Shown: piece by piece, positions 25,164-35,666 of the stretch | Position numbering within the stretch: the first letter of the stretch is position 1 | Layout: each line of letters opens with the position of its first letter | Assembly: GCF_017916515.1 (NCBI RefSeq) | Contig: NZ_JAFMTA010000001.1 | Span: 558,001-622,000, forward strand | Length of the DNA stretch: 64,000 bases | From: Naasia sp. SYSU D00948 | GTDB taxonomy: Bacteria > Actinomycetota > Actinomycetes > Actinomycetales > Microbacteriaceae | Reading direction: 5' to 3' | Made by a program: the position numbers and the translations under genes | The notes under the pieces: model-generated | The model's database searches: none | What the model was told of the DNA's origin: nothing | The model's input: the letters and a program-made list of their open reading frames with translations, nothing else

Positions 25164-25838
25164 ATGAACACGCACGCAGAATCGCGGCGCAGAACGCGAC
25201 GACTGGTGGCGCTGGCGGCAGCCGGCCTGGTGCTGGCGGTCGGCGCGACCGCCTCGGCGATGGCGGCATGGACCGACACCGAATGGGTGTGGGGCTCCGC
25301 CGGCGGCGTGCTGGGCGGCGAGGACGGCCTCGCGACGTCCGTCTTCGCGGTGCAGCAGAACACCGGCACCGGCGACGCCGCGTGGTCGGACCGGCCCACG
25401 TCCGCGACCGCCGGCGCGATCTCCTTCACCGCGGACGCCGCGAGCCTCGCGCCGGGCGACACCGTCTACGGCTTCGTCCGGCTGAGGACGGTCGTGGAAT
25501 CCGTGGCGGGGACCGTCGTGATGAAGCCCGCGCTGCCGGGGGACGGCACCGACACCGACCTCTTCGGCGCGCTGACCTTCGGCGCACGCGTGATGTCGTC
25601 GCCGACCACCTGCTCCGCCGCGGGATTCGCATCGAACGGGACCGCGATCGTCGCGCCCGGCACGCCGGTCACCTCGACGGCCGACGCCGCCTCCTTCACC
25701 CTCGCGGCCGCCGGCGACTCCGTTCCCGGTGAGGAGAGGACCGTCTGCGTCGCGCTGACTTTGCCCGCAGGGTCGCCGAGCACTCTGCAGGGACTCCAGG
25801 CCCTCCCGGTGTGGCAGTTCGTCTCCACGTCGAACTGA
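25164..25838 (+). CDS. SipW-dependent-type exported protein (camelysin/TasA-like fold candidate)
   Basis: 224 residues. The basic N-terminus and hydrophobic core (17-36) lead to TASAMAAWTDTEWVWG, the signal peptide pattern of proteins cut by SipW-like peptidases. The body is beta-rich, contains one Cys pair (TTCSAAG and RTVCVAL) and alternating strands like those of camelysin-type fibre subunits. It has GGGGGA upstream of ATG 25164. Its stop overlaps the next gene's ATG by one base, so it is translationally coupled to the signal peptidase that probably matures it. Confidence 0.75.
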   Translation: MNTHAESRRRTRRLVALAAAGLVLAVGATASAMAAWTDTEWVWGSAGGVLGGEDGLATSVFAVQQNTGTGDAAWSDRPTSATAGAISFTADAASLAPGDTVYGFVRLRTVVESVAGTVVMKPALPGDGTDTDLFGALTFGARVMSSPTTCSAAGFASNGTAIVAPGTPVTSTADAASFTLAAAGDSVPGEERTVCVALTLPAGSPSTLQGLQALPVWQFVSTSN

Positions 25839-26344
25839 TGCGGACCGCGCGGTCCCGCGCCCTCCGGGCCGGACGGCTGGCGGTCGGAGGGGCGGCGGGC
25901 GTCGTCGTCGTGCTCTGTGCGGCGCTCCTTACGGCTTCTGCTCTCGGCGTCCAAGTCGTGCGCCTGACGAGCGGATCGATGTCCCCGGACCTTCCGGCAG
26001 GCGCCCTCGTGCTGGTGGCCGACGTCGCGGCGAGCGACGTCCTGCCGGGAGAGGTGGTACTGGCTCAGCGGCCGGGCGCCGCCCCGGTGCTGCACCGAGT
26101 GATCGGCGTGGCGACGAGCGGCTCCCGGACAGAGCTCGTCCTCCAGGGCGACGCCAACCGGGCCGCTGACCCGCTCCCCTACACGGCCGCGCGCGTGGGC
26201 CGCCTGGTGCTCGGCGTGCCCTGGGGCGGTCAGGTCGTCCAGGCGCTCGCGTCGCCGGCCGGGATCCTGGGCTCGTCGGCGGTCGTCTCCGCGCTCACCT
26301 ACCTCGCGCTCGCCCCCTCTCGACGCCGGGAGGCGGCGGCATGA
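25838..26344 (+). CDS. sipW: SipW-type (S26B, ER-like) signal peptidase I
   Basis: 168 residues. The nucleophile is Ser47 in TSGSMSPDLPAGALVLV; the general base is His86 in PVLHRVIGV instead of the lysine of LepB enzymes, and LQGDANRAADPLPY holds the conserved acidic residue (Asp105). Membrane helices at about 15-38 and near 145-162 give the usual topology. It is embedded between two exported proteins, overlapping both, so it is a dedicated peptidase for this operon rather than the housekeeping one. Confidence 0.9.
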   Translation: MRTARSRALRAGRLAVGGAAGVVVVLCAALLTASALGVQVVRLTSGSMSPDLPAGALVLVADVAASDVLPGEVVLAQRPGAAPVLHRVIGVATSGSRTELVLQGDANRAADPLPYTAARVGRLVLGVPWGGQVVQALASPAGILGSSAVVSALTYLALAPSRRREAAA

Positions 26345-27255
26345 GCAGTCGCGGTCGGCGCGCCGCCGCCCTCGTCACAGCCGTCCTCGCAGGACCGGCG
26401 ATCGCCCTCGCCGCTCAGGCCGCTGCGGCGGCGCCCGCCGGCCCCGAGGAGGTCGGCAAGCTCCGGGTGACCACCTCGGCACCCGGGATGCGGGCGCTGC
26501 TCTCTCCCGGGGAGTCGCACGCATGGCTGCTGACGGCGGAACTCGAGGGCGCCGAGGCAGGAACCCTGTCGCTGGCGATGCAGGCCGCGGGCGACCTCAC
26601 GGCGAGCGAGGACGGACTCTGGGTCATCCTCGACGAGTGCCGGGAGGAGTGGACGGACACACCGACGCCGACGTGCGCGGGCGAGTCCAGCCACGTGGTC
26701 ACGACCGCCGCGAGCTCGGTGAACCACGGCGTCGCGATCCCCCTCGGCGCGATCCGCGCAAGCAGCCCGCGGCATCTCCGGCTCCAGTTCGCCCTGCCGC
26801 CCGACTCACCCGCCGAGCTCCAGGACCGGTCGGGCATCGTCGGACTCGGCTTCACCGCGACAGGGGACGGGGTGCCGCGGCCGGGAGCCACGGTCGGGAA
26901 GGAGCTCCTCGGGGACGGGGCGGCCGCCTCCGGCGCAGTGAGCGACGGGCAGGCGGGAACCGCCTGCGCGGTCACACTCGGAACGGGTGGCGGCACGTCG
27001 GACGGCAGCGGCACCCCGGGCGGCGCGACCGGACGCGGCGCGACGACCTCGGGCGACGACCTCCCCCTGTCGGGCAGCGGCTTCCAGCAGTGTCCCGTGC
27101 TCTCCCTCGGCGACTCCTCACCGCAGAGCGGGATCGCCGGCTGGGCGCTGGTCGCGGGCGGCGCGGCGACGGCGGCCGCCGCGCTCGTCGGCCTCCTCGT
27201 GACCCGACGGCGTGACGCCGACCAGGCACCCCACCTCGAGGTGACGGATGCCTAG
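26341..27255 (+). CDS. Exported, C-terminally anchored surface protein
   Basis: 304 residues. A signal peptide (1-34, ending AQAAAAAPAG) is followed by a beta-rich domain with a Cys pair (ILDECREEW and TPTCAGES), a glycine- and threonine-rich linker (about 210-245), and a membrane helix near 268-290 with an RRRD tail. LPLSG occurs in the linker but is too far from the helix for a normal sortase signal. ATG overlaps the sipW stop by four bases. It is probably the membrane-held partner of the surface structure. Confidence 0.65.
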   Translation: MSSRGRRAAALVTAVLAGPAIALAAQAAAAAPAGPEEVGKLRVTTSAPGMRALLSPGESHAWLLTAELEGAEAGTLSLAMQAAGDLTASEDGLWVILDECREEWTDTPTPTCAGESSHVVTTAASSVNHGVAIPLGAIRASSPRHLRLQFALPPDSPAELQDRSGIVGLGFTATGDGVPRPGATVGKELLGDGAAASGAVSDGQAGTACAVTLGTGGGTSDGSGTPGGATGRGATTSGDDLPLSGSGFQQCPVLSLGDSSPQSGIAGWALVAGGAATAAAALVGLLVTRRRDADQAPHLEVTDA

Positions 27256-28999
27256 GCGTTCCGCAGCCCTGCTGGCGGCCGGCACCGCAGCGCTCGTCGT
27301 GCTCGCCGGCACCGTCTCGCCCACCACGGCAGCGTGGGTGGTCGAGCAGTACGACCGGGGCACCGCGTCGACGCTCGACTGCGCCTCGGGCGCCGCCGTC
27401 GACGGCTCCGCCTGGTCGCAGGTGATCGGCGCCACCGGTCCGGATCCCGTTCCCGCTCTGCCGGGCCTGAGCGTGACCAACATCGCGCCGGGCCTGGAGA
27501 GCACGCCCTCGGATTCGGCCGCCGTCTCGCTCGGCGCGGACGGCTGGTCCTCGACCGTGGACATCGCGGCGCTGGATCCCTCGGGAGGCACCGGGCTCGC
27601 CGCCGGCGCAGGGCTCTATTCGCAGGTGGCGCGCGCGACGGCCGGAGGGCTGTCCGTCGCCGCGGCCGGCGCCGTGACCGCCGCGGCGGACGGCGCGGTG
27701 GCGCTCGACACGGCCGCTCCCGCCTCCTCGCGCTCCCTGACGCTCCGCCTGTCGGAGGTGCTCGCTCCTGTGCTCGCCGGGGCCGGCTCCGCGGTGGAGC
27801 CCGATGAGCTCGCCGACGTGCGCCTGACCGTCGGAGCGCTCGGCGCGCGCGCCCGGTACGACTCGTGTCCGGTTCTCTGGAGCCCGTCACAGCTGGCGAG
27901 CCACCTCTCCCGGAGCTACCTCCTCACCGACCTCACGGCCGGCTTCGACAGCAGCGCGGTGCGCACGGCGGTCGCCACCCTCGACGAGTCGCTCGCGGCG
28001 CTGCAGACGCAGCTCAACGCCCTGAGGCCGCCCGGCACGCCCGTCACGGGGGCGGCGCTCACCACGGTCACGCAGGCGCTGACGTCGGCGCTCCGCGTCA
28101 CGGTCCTCGGCATCCCGGTCCAGCTGGGCCGGGTCGACTCGGTCACGGCGGGGACGGCCTTCGACCTCACCGCCGCGCGTTCCCTCCTCACCGGCACGAT
28201 CAGCGACGGCTCCGTCACCATCGACCTCGCCACGGGACGGATCACCGCGGATCTCGACAGCATCTTCGCGGAGACGCACCACACGTCCCGGCTGAACGGT
28301 CTCGCCCCCAACTCGAAGGTGCTCACCCCGGAGGTCCTGGCCGCGCTGTCCACTCGGGTCGGCGCGCTCCTCACCGGCTTCGTCGACGGCGCGCTGAGCG
28401 CTGCGCTCGACACCGCCATCACCTCGGCGAGCACCGTCGTCGACACCCGCGCCTCGCTCGATGTGATCCTGGCCCCTCTGGTCCACGCGAACGCCCTGGC
28501 GCTCACGACGAGGATCTCGGGCTCGCTGGGCTCGTTCCTCGGCACCGCCGGAGAGCCCCGACCGGCGGTCGCGTCGACCGTCACGGTCCTGAACGGGCTG
28601 CTGTCGGCGGTCCTCACCCCTCTGCTCGTCCCGCTCGCGGCCGCGATCGAGATCCCGATGGCGACCACCGTCGCGTCCGCGGTCGGCTCGGCGGTCCTCG
28701 CCGGCGTGTCCTCGTCCGCCTCCCAGGCGGCGACCTCGACCACGCAGCAGGCCACGCACACGACGGTGCCGGCCCTTCTCACCGCGCTGCGGCCCGCGCT
28801 CGACGCCCTCCGCCGCGTCGTCGACGTGACGGCGAACGCCCAGCCCGACAGCCCGGGCGGCGTGGACCCGCCCGCACCGGCGGTGGAGGGCCGGTACATG
28901 GTGTCCGCGCTGAACGTCGCCGCGCTCGACCTGGCCGGTTCCCGTCTCCTCTCGGTGCACCTCGCCTCGGCCGCGGTCGGGCCGAACGCGAAGCGCTGA
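27248..28999 (+). CDS. Choice-of-anchor G family exported protein
   Basis: 583 residues. The signal region ends TVSPTTAAWVVEQYDRG, similar in its AAW cut site to the SipW-type peptide of the first gene. The mature protein is alanine-, threonine- and leucine-rich, with strands and helices resembling the actinobacterial choice-of-anchor G family. There is no C-terminal membrane helix, so attachment must come from a partner. The ATG at 27248 overlaps the previous gene by eight bases. It ends the four-gene operon and converges with glpX, 19 bases away. Confidence 0.75.
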   Translation: MPRRSAALLAAGTAALVVLAGTVSPTTAAWVVEQYDRGTASTLDCASGAAVDGSAWSQVIGATGPDPVPALPGLSVTNIAPGLESTPSDSAAVSLGADGWSSTVDIAALDPSGGTGLAAGAGLYSQVARATAGGLSVAAAGAVTAAADGAVALDTAAPASSRSLTLRLSEVLAPVLAGAGSAVEPDELADVRLTVGALGARARYDSCPVLWSPSQLASHLSRSYLLTDLTAGFDSSAVRTAVATLDESLAALQTQLNALRPPGTPVTGAALTTVTQALTSALRVTVLGIPVQLGRVDSVTAGTAFDLTAARSLLTGTISDGSVTIDLATGRITADLDSIFAETHHTSRLNGLAPNSKVLTPEVLAALSTRVGALLTGFVDGALSAALDTAITSASTVVDTRASLDVILAPLVHANALALTTRISGSLGSFLGTAGEPRPAVASTVTVLNGLLSAVLTPLLVPLAAAIEIPMATTVASAVGSAVLAGVSSSASQAATSTTQQATHTTVPALLTALRPALDALRRVVDVTANAQPDSPGGVDPPAPAVEGRYMVSALNVAALDLAGSRLLSVHLASAAVGPNAKR

Positions 29000-29018
29000 G
29001 CCGGGAGTCAGCGGGCGG

Positions 29019-30002
29019 CTACAGCCACTTCGACGCGAGGTGGTCCGCGATGACGCGGCGTACCGTGCCGGAGCGGGAACGCAGGACGACCGACTCCGTC
29101 CGGATGATGGGTCCCTTGCGGCGGACGCCCTCCACGAGTCCGCCGTCGGTGACTCCCGTCGCGACGAAGAACGTGTTCTCGCTGCGTACGAGCTCGTCCG
29201 CCTCGTAGACGTGATCCATCTTGAGGCCCGCGTCGATGCCGCGCTGGCGCTCCTCGTCGTCCTGCGGAGCGAGCCGGCCCTGGATGAGGCCCCCGAGTGC
29301 CTTGATCGCACAGGCCGTCGCGACACCCTCGGGGCTGCCGCCGGTGCCGACGCACATGTCGATGCGGGTCTCGTACCGGGCGGCGTTGATCCCGCCCGCG
29401 ACGTCCCCGTCGAGCAGGAGGCGGGTGCCGGCTCCGGCGGCCCGGATCTCGTCGATCAGCTGCGCGTGACGCGGACGGTCGAGGACGGCGACCTGCATCT
29501 CCTCGACGGGCTTGTTCTTGGCCTTCGCGAGCGCCCGGATGTTCTCGCCGATCGGCTTCCGGATGTCCACGACGCCGACCCCCTCGGGGCCCGCGACGAG
29601 CTTCTCCATGTAGAAGACGCTCGACGCGTCGAGCATCGTGCCGCGCTCGGAGACGGCGATCATCGAGAGGGCGTTCTGCCGCCCCGCGGCGGTGAGCGAG
29701 GTCCCGTCGATGGGGTCGACCGCGATGTCGCACGAGGGGCCCTTGCCGGTTCCCACGCGCTCGCCGTTGAAGAGCATCGGGGCCTGGTCCTTCTCGCCCT
29801 CCCCGATGACGACGACGCCGTCGAAGTCGACGGTGCCGAGGAACTTGCGCATGGCGTCGACCGCCGCCTTGTCGGCCCCCATCTTGTCGCCCCGCCCGAT
29901 CCAGGGAACGGCCCGGATGGCGGCCGCCTCGGTCGCGCGGACGAGCTCCATGGCGAGGTTGCGGTCCGGGTGCTCGTAGACGGTCGCGGCTTCCTCGGCC
30001 AA
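29019..30002 (-). CDS. glpX: Class II fructose-1,6-bisphosphatase
   Basis: 327 residues. It hydrolyses fructose 1,6-bisphosphate in gluconeogenesis. VVIGEGEKD, DPIDGTSLTA and LDGDVAGGI are the metal and substrate loops of GlpX. I chose the TTG at 30002, which has AAGGGA upstream and gives the family N-terminus leading into YEHPDRNLAMELV. The aldolase gene starts 173 bases away in the opposite direction, which places two opposing steps of the same pathway on one divergent promoter region. Confidence 0.95.
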   Translation of the reverse strand: MAEEAATVYEHPDRNLAMELVRATEAAAIRAVPWIGRGDKMGADKAAVDAMRKFLGTVDFDGVVVIGEGEKDQAPMLFNGERVGTGKGPSCDIAVDPIDGTSLTAAGRQNALSMIAVSERGTMLDASSVFYMEKLVAGPEGVGVVDIRKPIGENIRALAKAKNKPVEEMQVAVLDRPRHAQLIDEIRAAGAGTRLLLDGDVAGGINAARYETRIDMCVGTGGSPEGVATACAIKALGGLIQGRLAPQDDEERQRGIDAGLKMDHVYEADELVRSENTFFVATGVTDGGLVEGVRRKGPIIRTESVVLRSRSGTVRRVIADHLASKWL

Positions 30003-30174
30003 TGCTGGTCCCTTCGTCGGGCCGCTCTCCGAAGGCGGAGGCGCGTGCAGGTCGAGCCTAGCGAGCGGCGATCCCGCGCCCCAGGGCCGGGGACCGGGGA
30101 GCGCGAGCGAGGGAACAGCCGCCTCGGGCCCCTCGCTAGACTGCGGCTGACCCGTCCCCGAGGAAAGAGACGCC

Positions 30175-31200
<1,026 letters not shown>

Positions 31201-31209
31201 GCGGCGGAC

Positions 31210-31236
31210 GCGGCCGGCCGGTCTCCCGCCGGCCGC
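31210..31236. terminator. Hairpin between convergent fbaA and the DUF6264 gene
   Basis: GCGGCCGGC (31210-31218) pairs perfectly with GCCGGCCGC (31228-31236) around a nine-base loop, ten bases after the fbaA stop and ten before the end of the converging gene. There is no U run, as is common in actinobacteria. Confidence 0.6.
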
Positions 31237-31245
31237 GGACCGCGC

Positions 31246-31752
31246 TCAGCGCGCGGTCTGCTGCTCCAGGTACGCGGCGAGCGCCGGATCCCCGATCATG
31301 GCCGCGCCGATGAGGACGACCGCCACGACCAGCGCGATGGCACCGGCGACGAGTGGGATCCAGAAGGCGATCCGGCCCGCGCGCAGCTGAGGGATGGATG
31401 CCGCGACGGCGGCGATCAGCAGCAGCACGTTGACGACGTTGACCGCGATCCCGATCGCCGAGGCGAGCGCGATCGCGGTGTAGTCGCCGAACCCCTGCAT
31501 GGCGTACGCCTCGTCCAGCGCGTCCGGCAGACGCAGCATCTGCGGGATGCCGGTCAGGACGTTCACGGTGCCGAACACGAGCAGCGCGATCGTCAGGACG
31601 CGGTCCCAGGTGGGCGCCGCCCGCCTCGCGGCCGTGGCGGGCGGCTGCTCGGGCGCCGGCGCTACCGGAGGGGGCAGCTCGGGCGCCGGCTCCGGCGCCG
31701 GTCCGTACTCGCCCCAGCGGGGAGCGGGACCGGATGTCGGCCGGTCGCTCAC
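31246..31752 (-). CDS. DUF6264-like four-helix membrane protein
   Basis: 168 residues. A proline-rich cytoplasmic N-terminus (about 1-48) precedes membrane helices at about 52-72, 93-115, 121-141 and 147-160. Function is not known. The GTG at 31752 overlaps the ispH stop by four bases, so it is coexpressed with isoprenoid synthesis, which may be only positional. Confidence 0.75.
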   Translation of the reverse strand: MSDRPTSGPAPRWGEYGPAPEPAPELPPPVAPAPEQPPATAARRAAPTWDRVLTIALLVFGTVNVLTGIPQMLRLPDALDEAYAMQGFGDYTAIALASAIGIAVNVVNVLLLIAAVAASIPQLRAGRIAFWIPLVAGAIALVVAVVLIGAAMIGDPALAAYLEQQTAR

Positions 31753-32813
31753 GAGTCCCGTCCGCGCCCGCCGAGGGCGCGGGAGTCCTGCCGGCCGCTC
31801 ACGTCGCGCCGGAGCTCCTTCGGCAGCGAGAAGATCAGGTCCTCCTCCGCCGTCTTGACCTCGGACACGTCCCCGTAGCCGGCGTCCGCGAGGTCCTCGA
31901 GCAGCTCCTGCACGAGCTCCTCCGGCACGGACGCGCCGCTCGTCACGCCGACGGTCTCGACGCCGTCCAGCCACTCCTGCCGCACCTCGCTCGCGTAGTC
32001 GATGCGGTAGGCCGCCTTCGCCCCGTACTCGAGCGCGACCTCCACGAGGCGCACGGAGTTCGAGGAGTTGGCGGACCCGACGACGAGCACGAGGTCCGAG
32101 TCCCGGGCCACCTTCTTGATGGCGACCTGGCGGTTCTGCGTGGCGTAGCAGATGTCGTCGCTCGGCGGATCCTGCAGGTTCGGGAACCGCTCGCGGAGAC
32201 GGCGCACGGTCTCCATGGTCTCGTCCACCGAGAGCGTCGTCTGCGAGAGCCACACGACCTTGTCGGGATCCTTCACCGTGATGTTCGGGACGTCCTCCGG
32301 CGAGTTCACGAGCGTGATGTGCTCCGGGGCCTCCCCCGCGGTCCCCTCGACCTCCTCGTGACCGGCGTGCCCGATGAGGAGGATCTCGTAGTCGTCGCGC
32401 GCGAAGCGGACCGCCTCGCGGTGCACCTTGGTCACGAGGGGGCAGGTCGCGTCGATGGCGCGCAGCCCGCGCTGGGCGGCGGACTGGACGACGGCAGGCG
32501 AGACACCGTGGGCGCTGAAGACGACGTGCGCGCCTTCCGGCACCTGATCGACCTCCTCGACGAAGATCGCGCCCTTCTTCTCCAGCTCGCCCACGACGTG
32601 GATGTTGTGCACGATCTGCTTGCGCACGTACACCGGGGCGCCGTAGTGCTCGAGAGCCTTCTCCACGGCGACGACGGCGCGGTCGACGCCGGCGCAGTAC
32701 CCGCGCGGAGCGGCGAGGAGCACCCGCTTCGTCCCCGCGACGGGGGTATCGGTTAGCCTGTTCCGCGCCCGGGGGATCCGGGGCATGCCGAGGCCGATGG
32801 TGGCGTTGCTCAT
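31749..32813 (-). CDS. ispH: 4-hydroxy-3-methylbut-2-enyl diphosphate reductase
   Basis: 354 residues, last enzyme of the MEP pathway, an iron-sulfur protein making IPP and DMAPP. The three cluster cysteines are in [24 protein letters not shown] and [11 protein letters not shown]; the His and Glu pairs in IVHNIHVV and the SANSSNS motif complete the site. The N-terminus is about 25 residues longer than usual; a later start near [10 protein letters not shown] is possible. It is divergent from xseA. Confidence 0.95.
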   Translation of the reverse strand: MSNATIGLGMPRIPRARNRLTDTPVAGTKRVLLAAPRGYCAGVDRAVVAVEKALEHYGAPVYVRKQIVHNIHVVGELEKKGAIFVEEVDQVPEGAHVVFSAHGVSPAVVQSAAQRGLRAIDATCPLVTKVHREAVRFARDDYEILLIGHAGHEEVEGTAGEAPEHITLVNSPEDVPNITVKDPDKVVWLSQTTLSVDETMETVRRLRERFPNLQDPPSDDICYATQNRQVAIKKVARDSDLVLVVGSANSSNSVRLVEVALEYGAKAAYRIDYASEVRQEWLDGVETVGVTSGASVPEELVQELLEDLADAGYGDVSEVKTAEEDLIFSLPKELRRDVSGRQDSRALGGRGRDS

Positions 32814-32875
32814 CCGCAGGATTCTAGTTCGGCATGTGTGCGCGGCCGCTGAGAGCGCGGCGAGGAGAGGCAGCC

Positions 32876-34099
32876 ATGTCGGACGGTCGTCCCACCGCGG
32901 AGACCCCTTGGCCGGTGGGGCTGCTCGCCACCAAGCTGCGCGACTACATCGACCGGCTCGGCACCGTGTGGGTCGAGGGCGAGATCACGCAGTGGAGCGT
33001 CTCGAGCGGCACGGTCTACGGCAAGCTGAAGGACCTCGAGCAGGACGCCACCATCGGGTTCACCGTCTGGTCCTCGGTCAAGGTGCGCATCCCCGCCGAC
33101 CTCAAGCAGGGCGACCGGGTCGTCGCGCTGATCAAGCCGAACTACTGGATCAAGGGCGGCAGCCTCACGATGCAGGTGTACGACATCCGGCACGTCGGAC
33201 TCGGCGACCTGCTCGAGCGCCTCGAGCGCCTGCGGGCGAAGCTCGCGGCCGAGGGCCTGTTCGCGACGGAGCGGAAGCGGCGGCTGCCGTTCCTGCCGGC
33301 GCGCATCGGCCTCGTCACCGGCAAGGACTCCGACGCCGAGAAGGACGTGCTGCGCAACGCCCAGCTGCGCTGGCCCGCCGTGCAGTTCCGGATCATCCAC
33401 GCGTCGGTGCAGGGCGACCGGGCGGCCGCAGAGATCACCGGCGCCATCCGCGCGCTCGACCGCGACCCGGAGGTCGACGTGATCATCGTCGCCCGGGGCG
33501 GCGGCGACTTCCAGAACCTCCTCCCCTTCAGCGACGAGAACCTCATCCGGGCCGTCGCCGGGATCCGCACGCCGCTCGTGAGCGCGGTCGGTCACGAGGC
33601 GGACCGGCCGCTCCTCGACGATGTCGCCGACCTGCGCGCCTCGACGCCGACCGACGCCGCCAAGCGCGTCGTCCCCGACGTGAGTGAGGAGCTCGCGCGC
33701 ATCGAGCAGGCGCGCGCCCGGATGCGGAGCCGCGTCACGCATTTCGTGAGGATCGAGGTGGACCGGATCGCGGCCCTCCGCAGCCGCCCCTCCCTCGCCA
33801 CCCCTGCCACCATCGTCGACCGCCGGGCCGACGAGCTGGCGCGGTACCGGGCCCGCGGCGGGGAGCTGCTGGACCGGGAGCTGGAGCGGGCGGACACCAC
33901 GACGGCGCACCTGACCGGACGGCTCCGGGCGCTCTCCCCGCAGAGCACCCTGGCCCGCGGCTACGCCATCGCCCTCCGCGAGGACGGGCACGTGCTGAGG
34001 GAGGTCTCGGAGGCGCCCACCGGCACGGCGCTGCGGCTGCGGCTGACCGACGGGTCCCTGGGAGCCGTGAGCACCGGGCCCGTCGGCGGCCCCGAATAG
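32876..34099 (+). CDS. xseA: Exodeoxyribonuclease VII large subunit
   Basis: 407 residues. N-terminal OB fold (about 20-110, [23 protein letters not shown]), catalytic domain with [39 protein letters not shown] and [28 protein letters not shown], then the coiled-coil carboxy region. It degrades single-stranded DNA with XseB. ATG 32876 follows GAGGAGAGG. First gene of xseA-xseB-DUF4245-carbonic anhydrase. Confidence 0.97.
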   Translation: MSDGRPTAETPWPVGLLATKLRDYIDRLGTVWVEGEITQWSVSSGTVYGKLKDLEQDATIGFTVWSSVKVRIPADLKQGDRVVALIKPNYWIKGGSLTMQVYDIRHVGLGDLLERLERLRAKLAAEGLFATERKRRLPFLPARIGLVTGKDSDAEKDVLRNAQLRWPAVQFRIIHASVQGDRAAAEITGAIRALDRDPEVDVIIVARGGGDFQNLLPFSDENLIRAVAGIRTPLVSAVGHEADRPLLDDVADLRASTPTDAAKRVVPDVSEELARIEQARARMRSRVTHFVRIEVDRIAALRSRPSLATPATIVDRRADELARYRARGGELLDRELERADTTTAHLTGRLRALSPQSTLARGYAIALREDGHVLREVSEAPTGTALRLRLTDGSLGAVSTGPVGGPE

Positions 34100-34108
34100 A
34101 CTGGGTGC

Positions 34109-34333
34109 ATGCCCGATCCGGCCGCTCCCGTCTCCGAGCTCAGCTACGAGCAGGCGCGCGACGAGCTGATCCGGGTGGTCAACGAGCTCGAGCAGGGCGC
34201 CGAGACGCTGGAGCGCTCGCTGCAGCTGTGGGAGCGCGGGGAGCTCCTCGCGCGGCGCTGCGAGGAGTGGCTGCTCGACGCGCGGGCGAGGCTCGACGCG
34301 GCCCGCGCCGGCCAGGCGCCGCCCCGGGCATGA
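34109..34333 (+). CDS. xseB: Exodeoxyribonuclease VII small subunit
   Basis: 74 residues with the family core [45 protein letters not shown] shown in part as [13 protein letters not shown]. It forms the helical sheath around XseA. It begins nine bases after xseA, and its stop overlaps the next gene's start (ATGA). Confidence 0.95.
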   Translation: MPDPAAPVSELSYEQARDELIRVVNELEQGAETLERSLQLWERGELLARRCEEWLLDARARLDAARAGQAPPRA

Positions 34334-34974
34334 GCAGGCAGCGCCGACCGGCGGTCGTCGCGGAGCTCGGCCGTCCGGAGACGCCCGAGGAGACCGCCGC
34401 CCGCAAGGCCGAGGAGCGCCGCGTCCGCGCCTCCCGCCGCACCACCACGAATCTCTGGCTGTCGCTCCTCGCCGGCCTTGCGGCCGTGCTCGTCCTGGTG
34501 CTCCTCGTCCCGCGCGGCGACGCCGAGCTGACCCCCGACATCGACTACGTCGCCGTCGCCGCCGACGCGCAGAAGGACGTCGACGTGCCGCTCGCGGTGC
34601 CGCGTCCGGGATCCGACTGGCGCGCGAACGCCGCGGAGCTGCGCACGAGCGCTGCGGACGACATCGTCTCCTGGTACATCGGCTTCCTGACGCCGGGCGA
34701 CGAGTACCTCGGGTTCAGCCAGGGCATCGAGGCCAACCCGAGCTGGGTGAGCGCGCTCCTGCAGGAGTCGCGACCCGACAGCACCGACCGCATCGGCGGA
34801 CTGGAGTGGACCGTCTACGACAACCGGGAGACCGGGGCGAGGGGCAACGTGGAGTACGCATTGGTGACCGAGGGGCCGGACGGCCTGTACGCGGTGTACG
34901 GCACCGCGGACCCGGGCGAGGCCGCACAGCTGGCCGCCGCCGTCGCGGAGTCGATCTCGGGGGACGCCTCGTGA
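34330..34974 (+). CDS. DUF4245 single-pass membrane protein
   Basis: 214 residues. A basic cytoplasmic stretch ([13 protein letters not shown]) precedes one membrane helix at about 40-60; the outside domain contains [17 protein letters not shown] and [12 protein letters not shown] as in the actinobacterial DUF4245 family. Function is unknown. It overlaps xseB by four bases and carbonic anhydrase by four bases. Confidence 0.85.
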   Translation: MSRQRRPAVVAELGRPETPEETAARKAEERRVRASRRTTTNLWLSLLAGLAAVLVLVLLVPRGDAELTPDIDYVAVAADAQKDVDVPLAVPRPGSDWRANAAELRTSAADDIVSWYIGFLTPGDEYLGFSQGIEANPSWVSALLQESRPDSTDRIGGLEWTVYDNRETGARGNVEYALVTEGPDGLYAVYGTADPGEAAQLAAAVAESISGDAS

Positions 34975-35633
34975 CCCGGCCCGCCACCCCCGCGGAGGCG
35001 TGGGCCGAACTGATGCACGGCAACGAGCGCTTCGTCCGCGGTGAGCCGTCGCACCCGCGGCAGGACGTGGAGCGCCGCGCGGAGCTCGCTCACGTGCAGC
35101 ATCCGTCGGCCGCCCTGCTCGGCTGCAGCGACTCCCGCCTCGCCGCCGAGATCATCTTCGACACCGGGCTCGGCGACCTGTTCGTGGTCCGCAACGCGGG
35201 TCAGGTCGTGTCCGACTCCGCGGTGGCGTCCCTCGAGTACGCCGTCGCGGTCCTGAAGGTGCCGCTCATCGTGGTCCTGGCGCACGACGAGTGCGGCGCC
35301 GTGCGCGCCGCCATCGACTCCCAGGGCGGGGAGGCGCCGCCGCTGCCGCCGCTCATCCGCCGGCACGTCGAGGGCATCGTGCCCGCGGTCCGCGCCATCG
35401 GCGTCGTCGCGGAGGACGGGACCATCGACCCGGACGCCATCGACGTCGCCGAGGTGGGCCGGCGCCACCTCCGGAACACCGTCGCGGAGCTCATGGCGCG
35501 GTCGGAGCTCATCTCGCAGGCGATCGCCGACGGTAGCCTTGCAGTCGTGGGGGCGCACTACCGCCTGGCCGAGGGCCGCGCGGGCCTCGATCTCGCCGTC
35601 GGCGACGTGCGCCGCACCGGCGACGTCGGCTGA
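34971..35633 (+). CDS. Beta-class carbonic anhydrase
   Basis: 220 residues. Zinc ligands are the Cys in LLGCSDSRLAAE and the His and Cys in LAHDECGAV; the Asp-Arg dyad is in CSDSR. It interconverts CO2 and bicarbonate in the cytosol. The GTG at 34971 overlaps the DUF4245 stop (GTGA). fumC follows 33 bases downstream. Confidence 0.94.
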   Translation: MTRPATPAEAWAELMHGNERFVRGEPSHPRQDVERRAELAHVQHPSAALLGCSDSRLAAEIIFDTGLGDLFVVRNAGQVVSDSAVASLEYAVAVLKVPLIVVLAHDECGAVRAAIDSQGGEAPPLPPLIRRHVEGIVPAVRAIGVVAEDGTIDPDAIDVAEVGRRHLRNTVAELMARSELISQAIADGSLAVVGAHYRLAEGRAGLDLAVGDVRRTGDVG

Positions 35634-35666
35634 CCGCCCCGAGCCACGCAGAGAGGGAGCCACGCA

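Noticed and set aside
25838-26344. Housekeeping LepB signal peptidase
   Set aside because: The base is a histidine, not lysine, and the gene is locked inside a surface-protein operon, so it is SipW-type.
26341-27255. LPxTG-type sortase signal in the anchored surface protein
   Set aside because: LPLSG lies over 20 residues before the membrane helix and no sortase is nearby.
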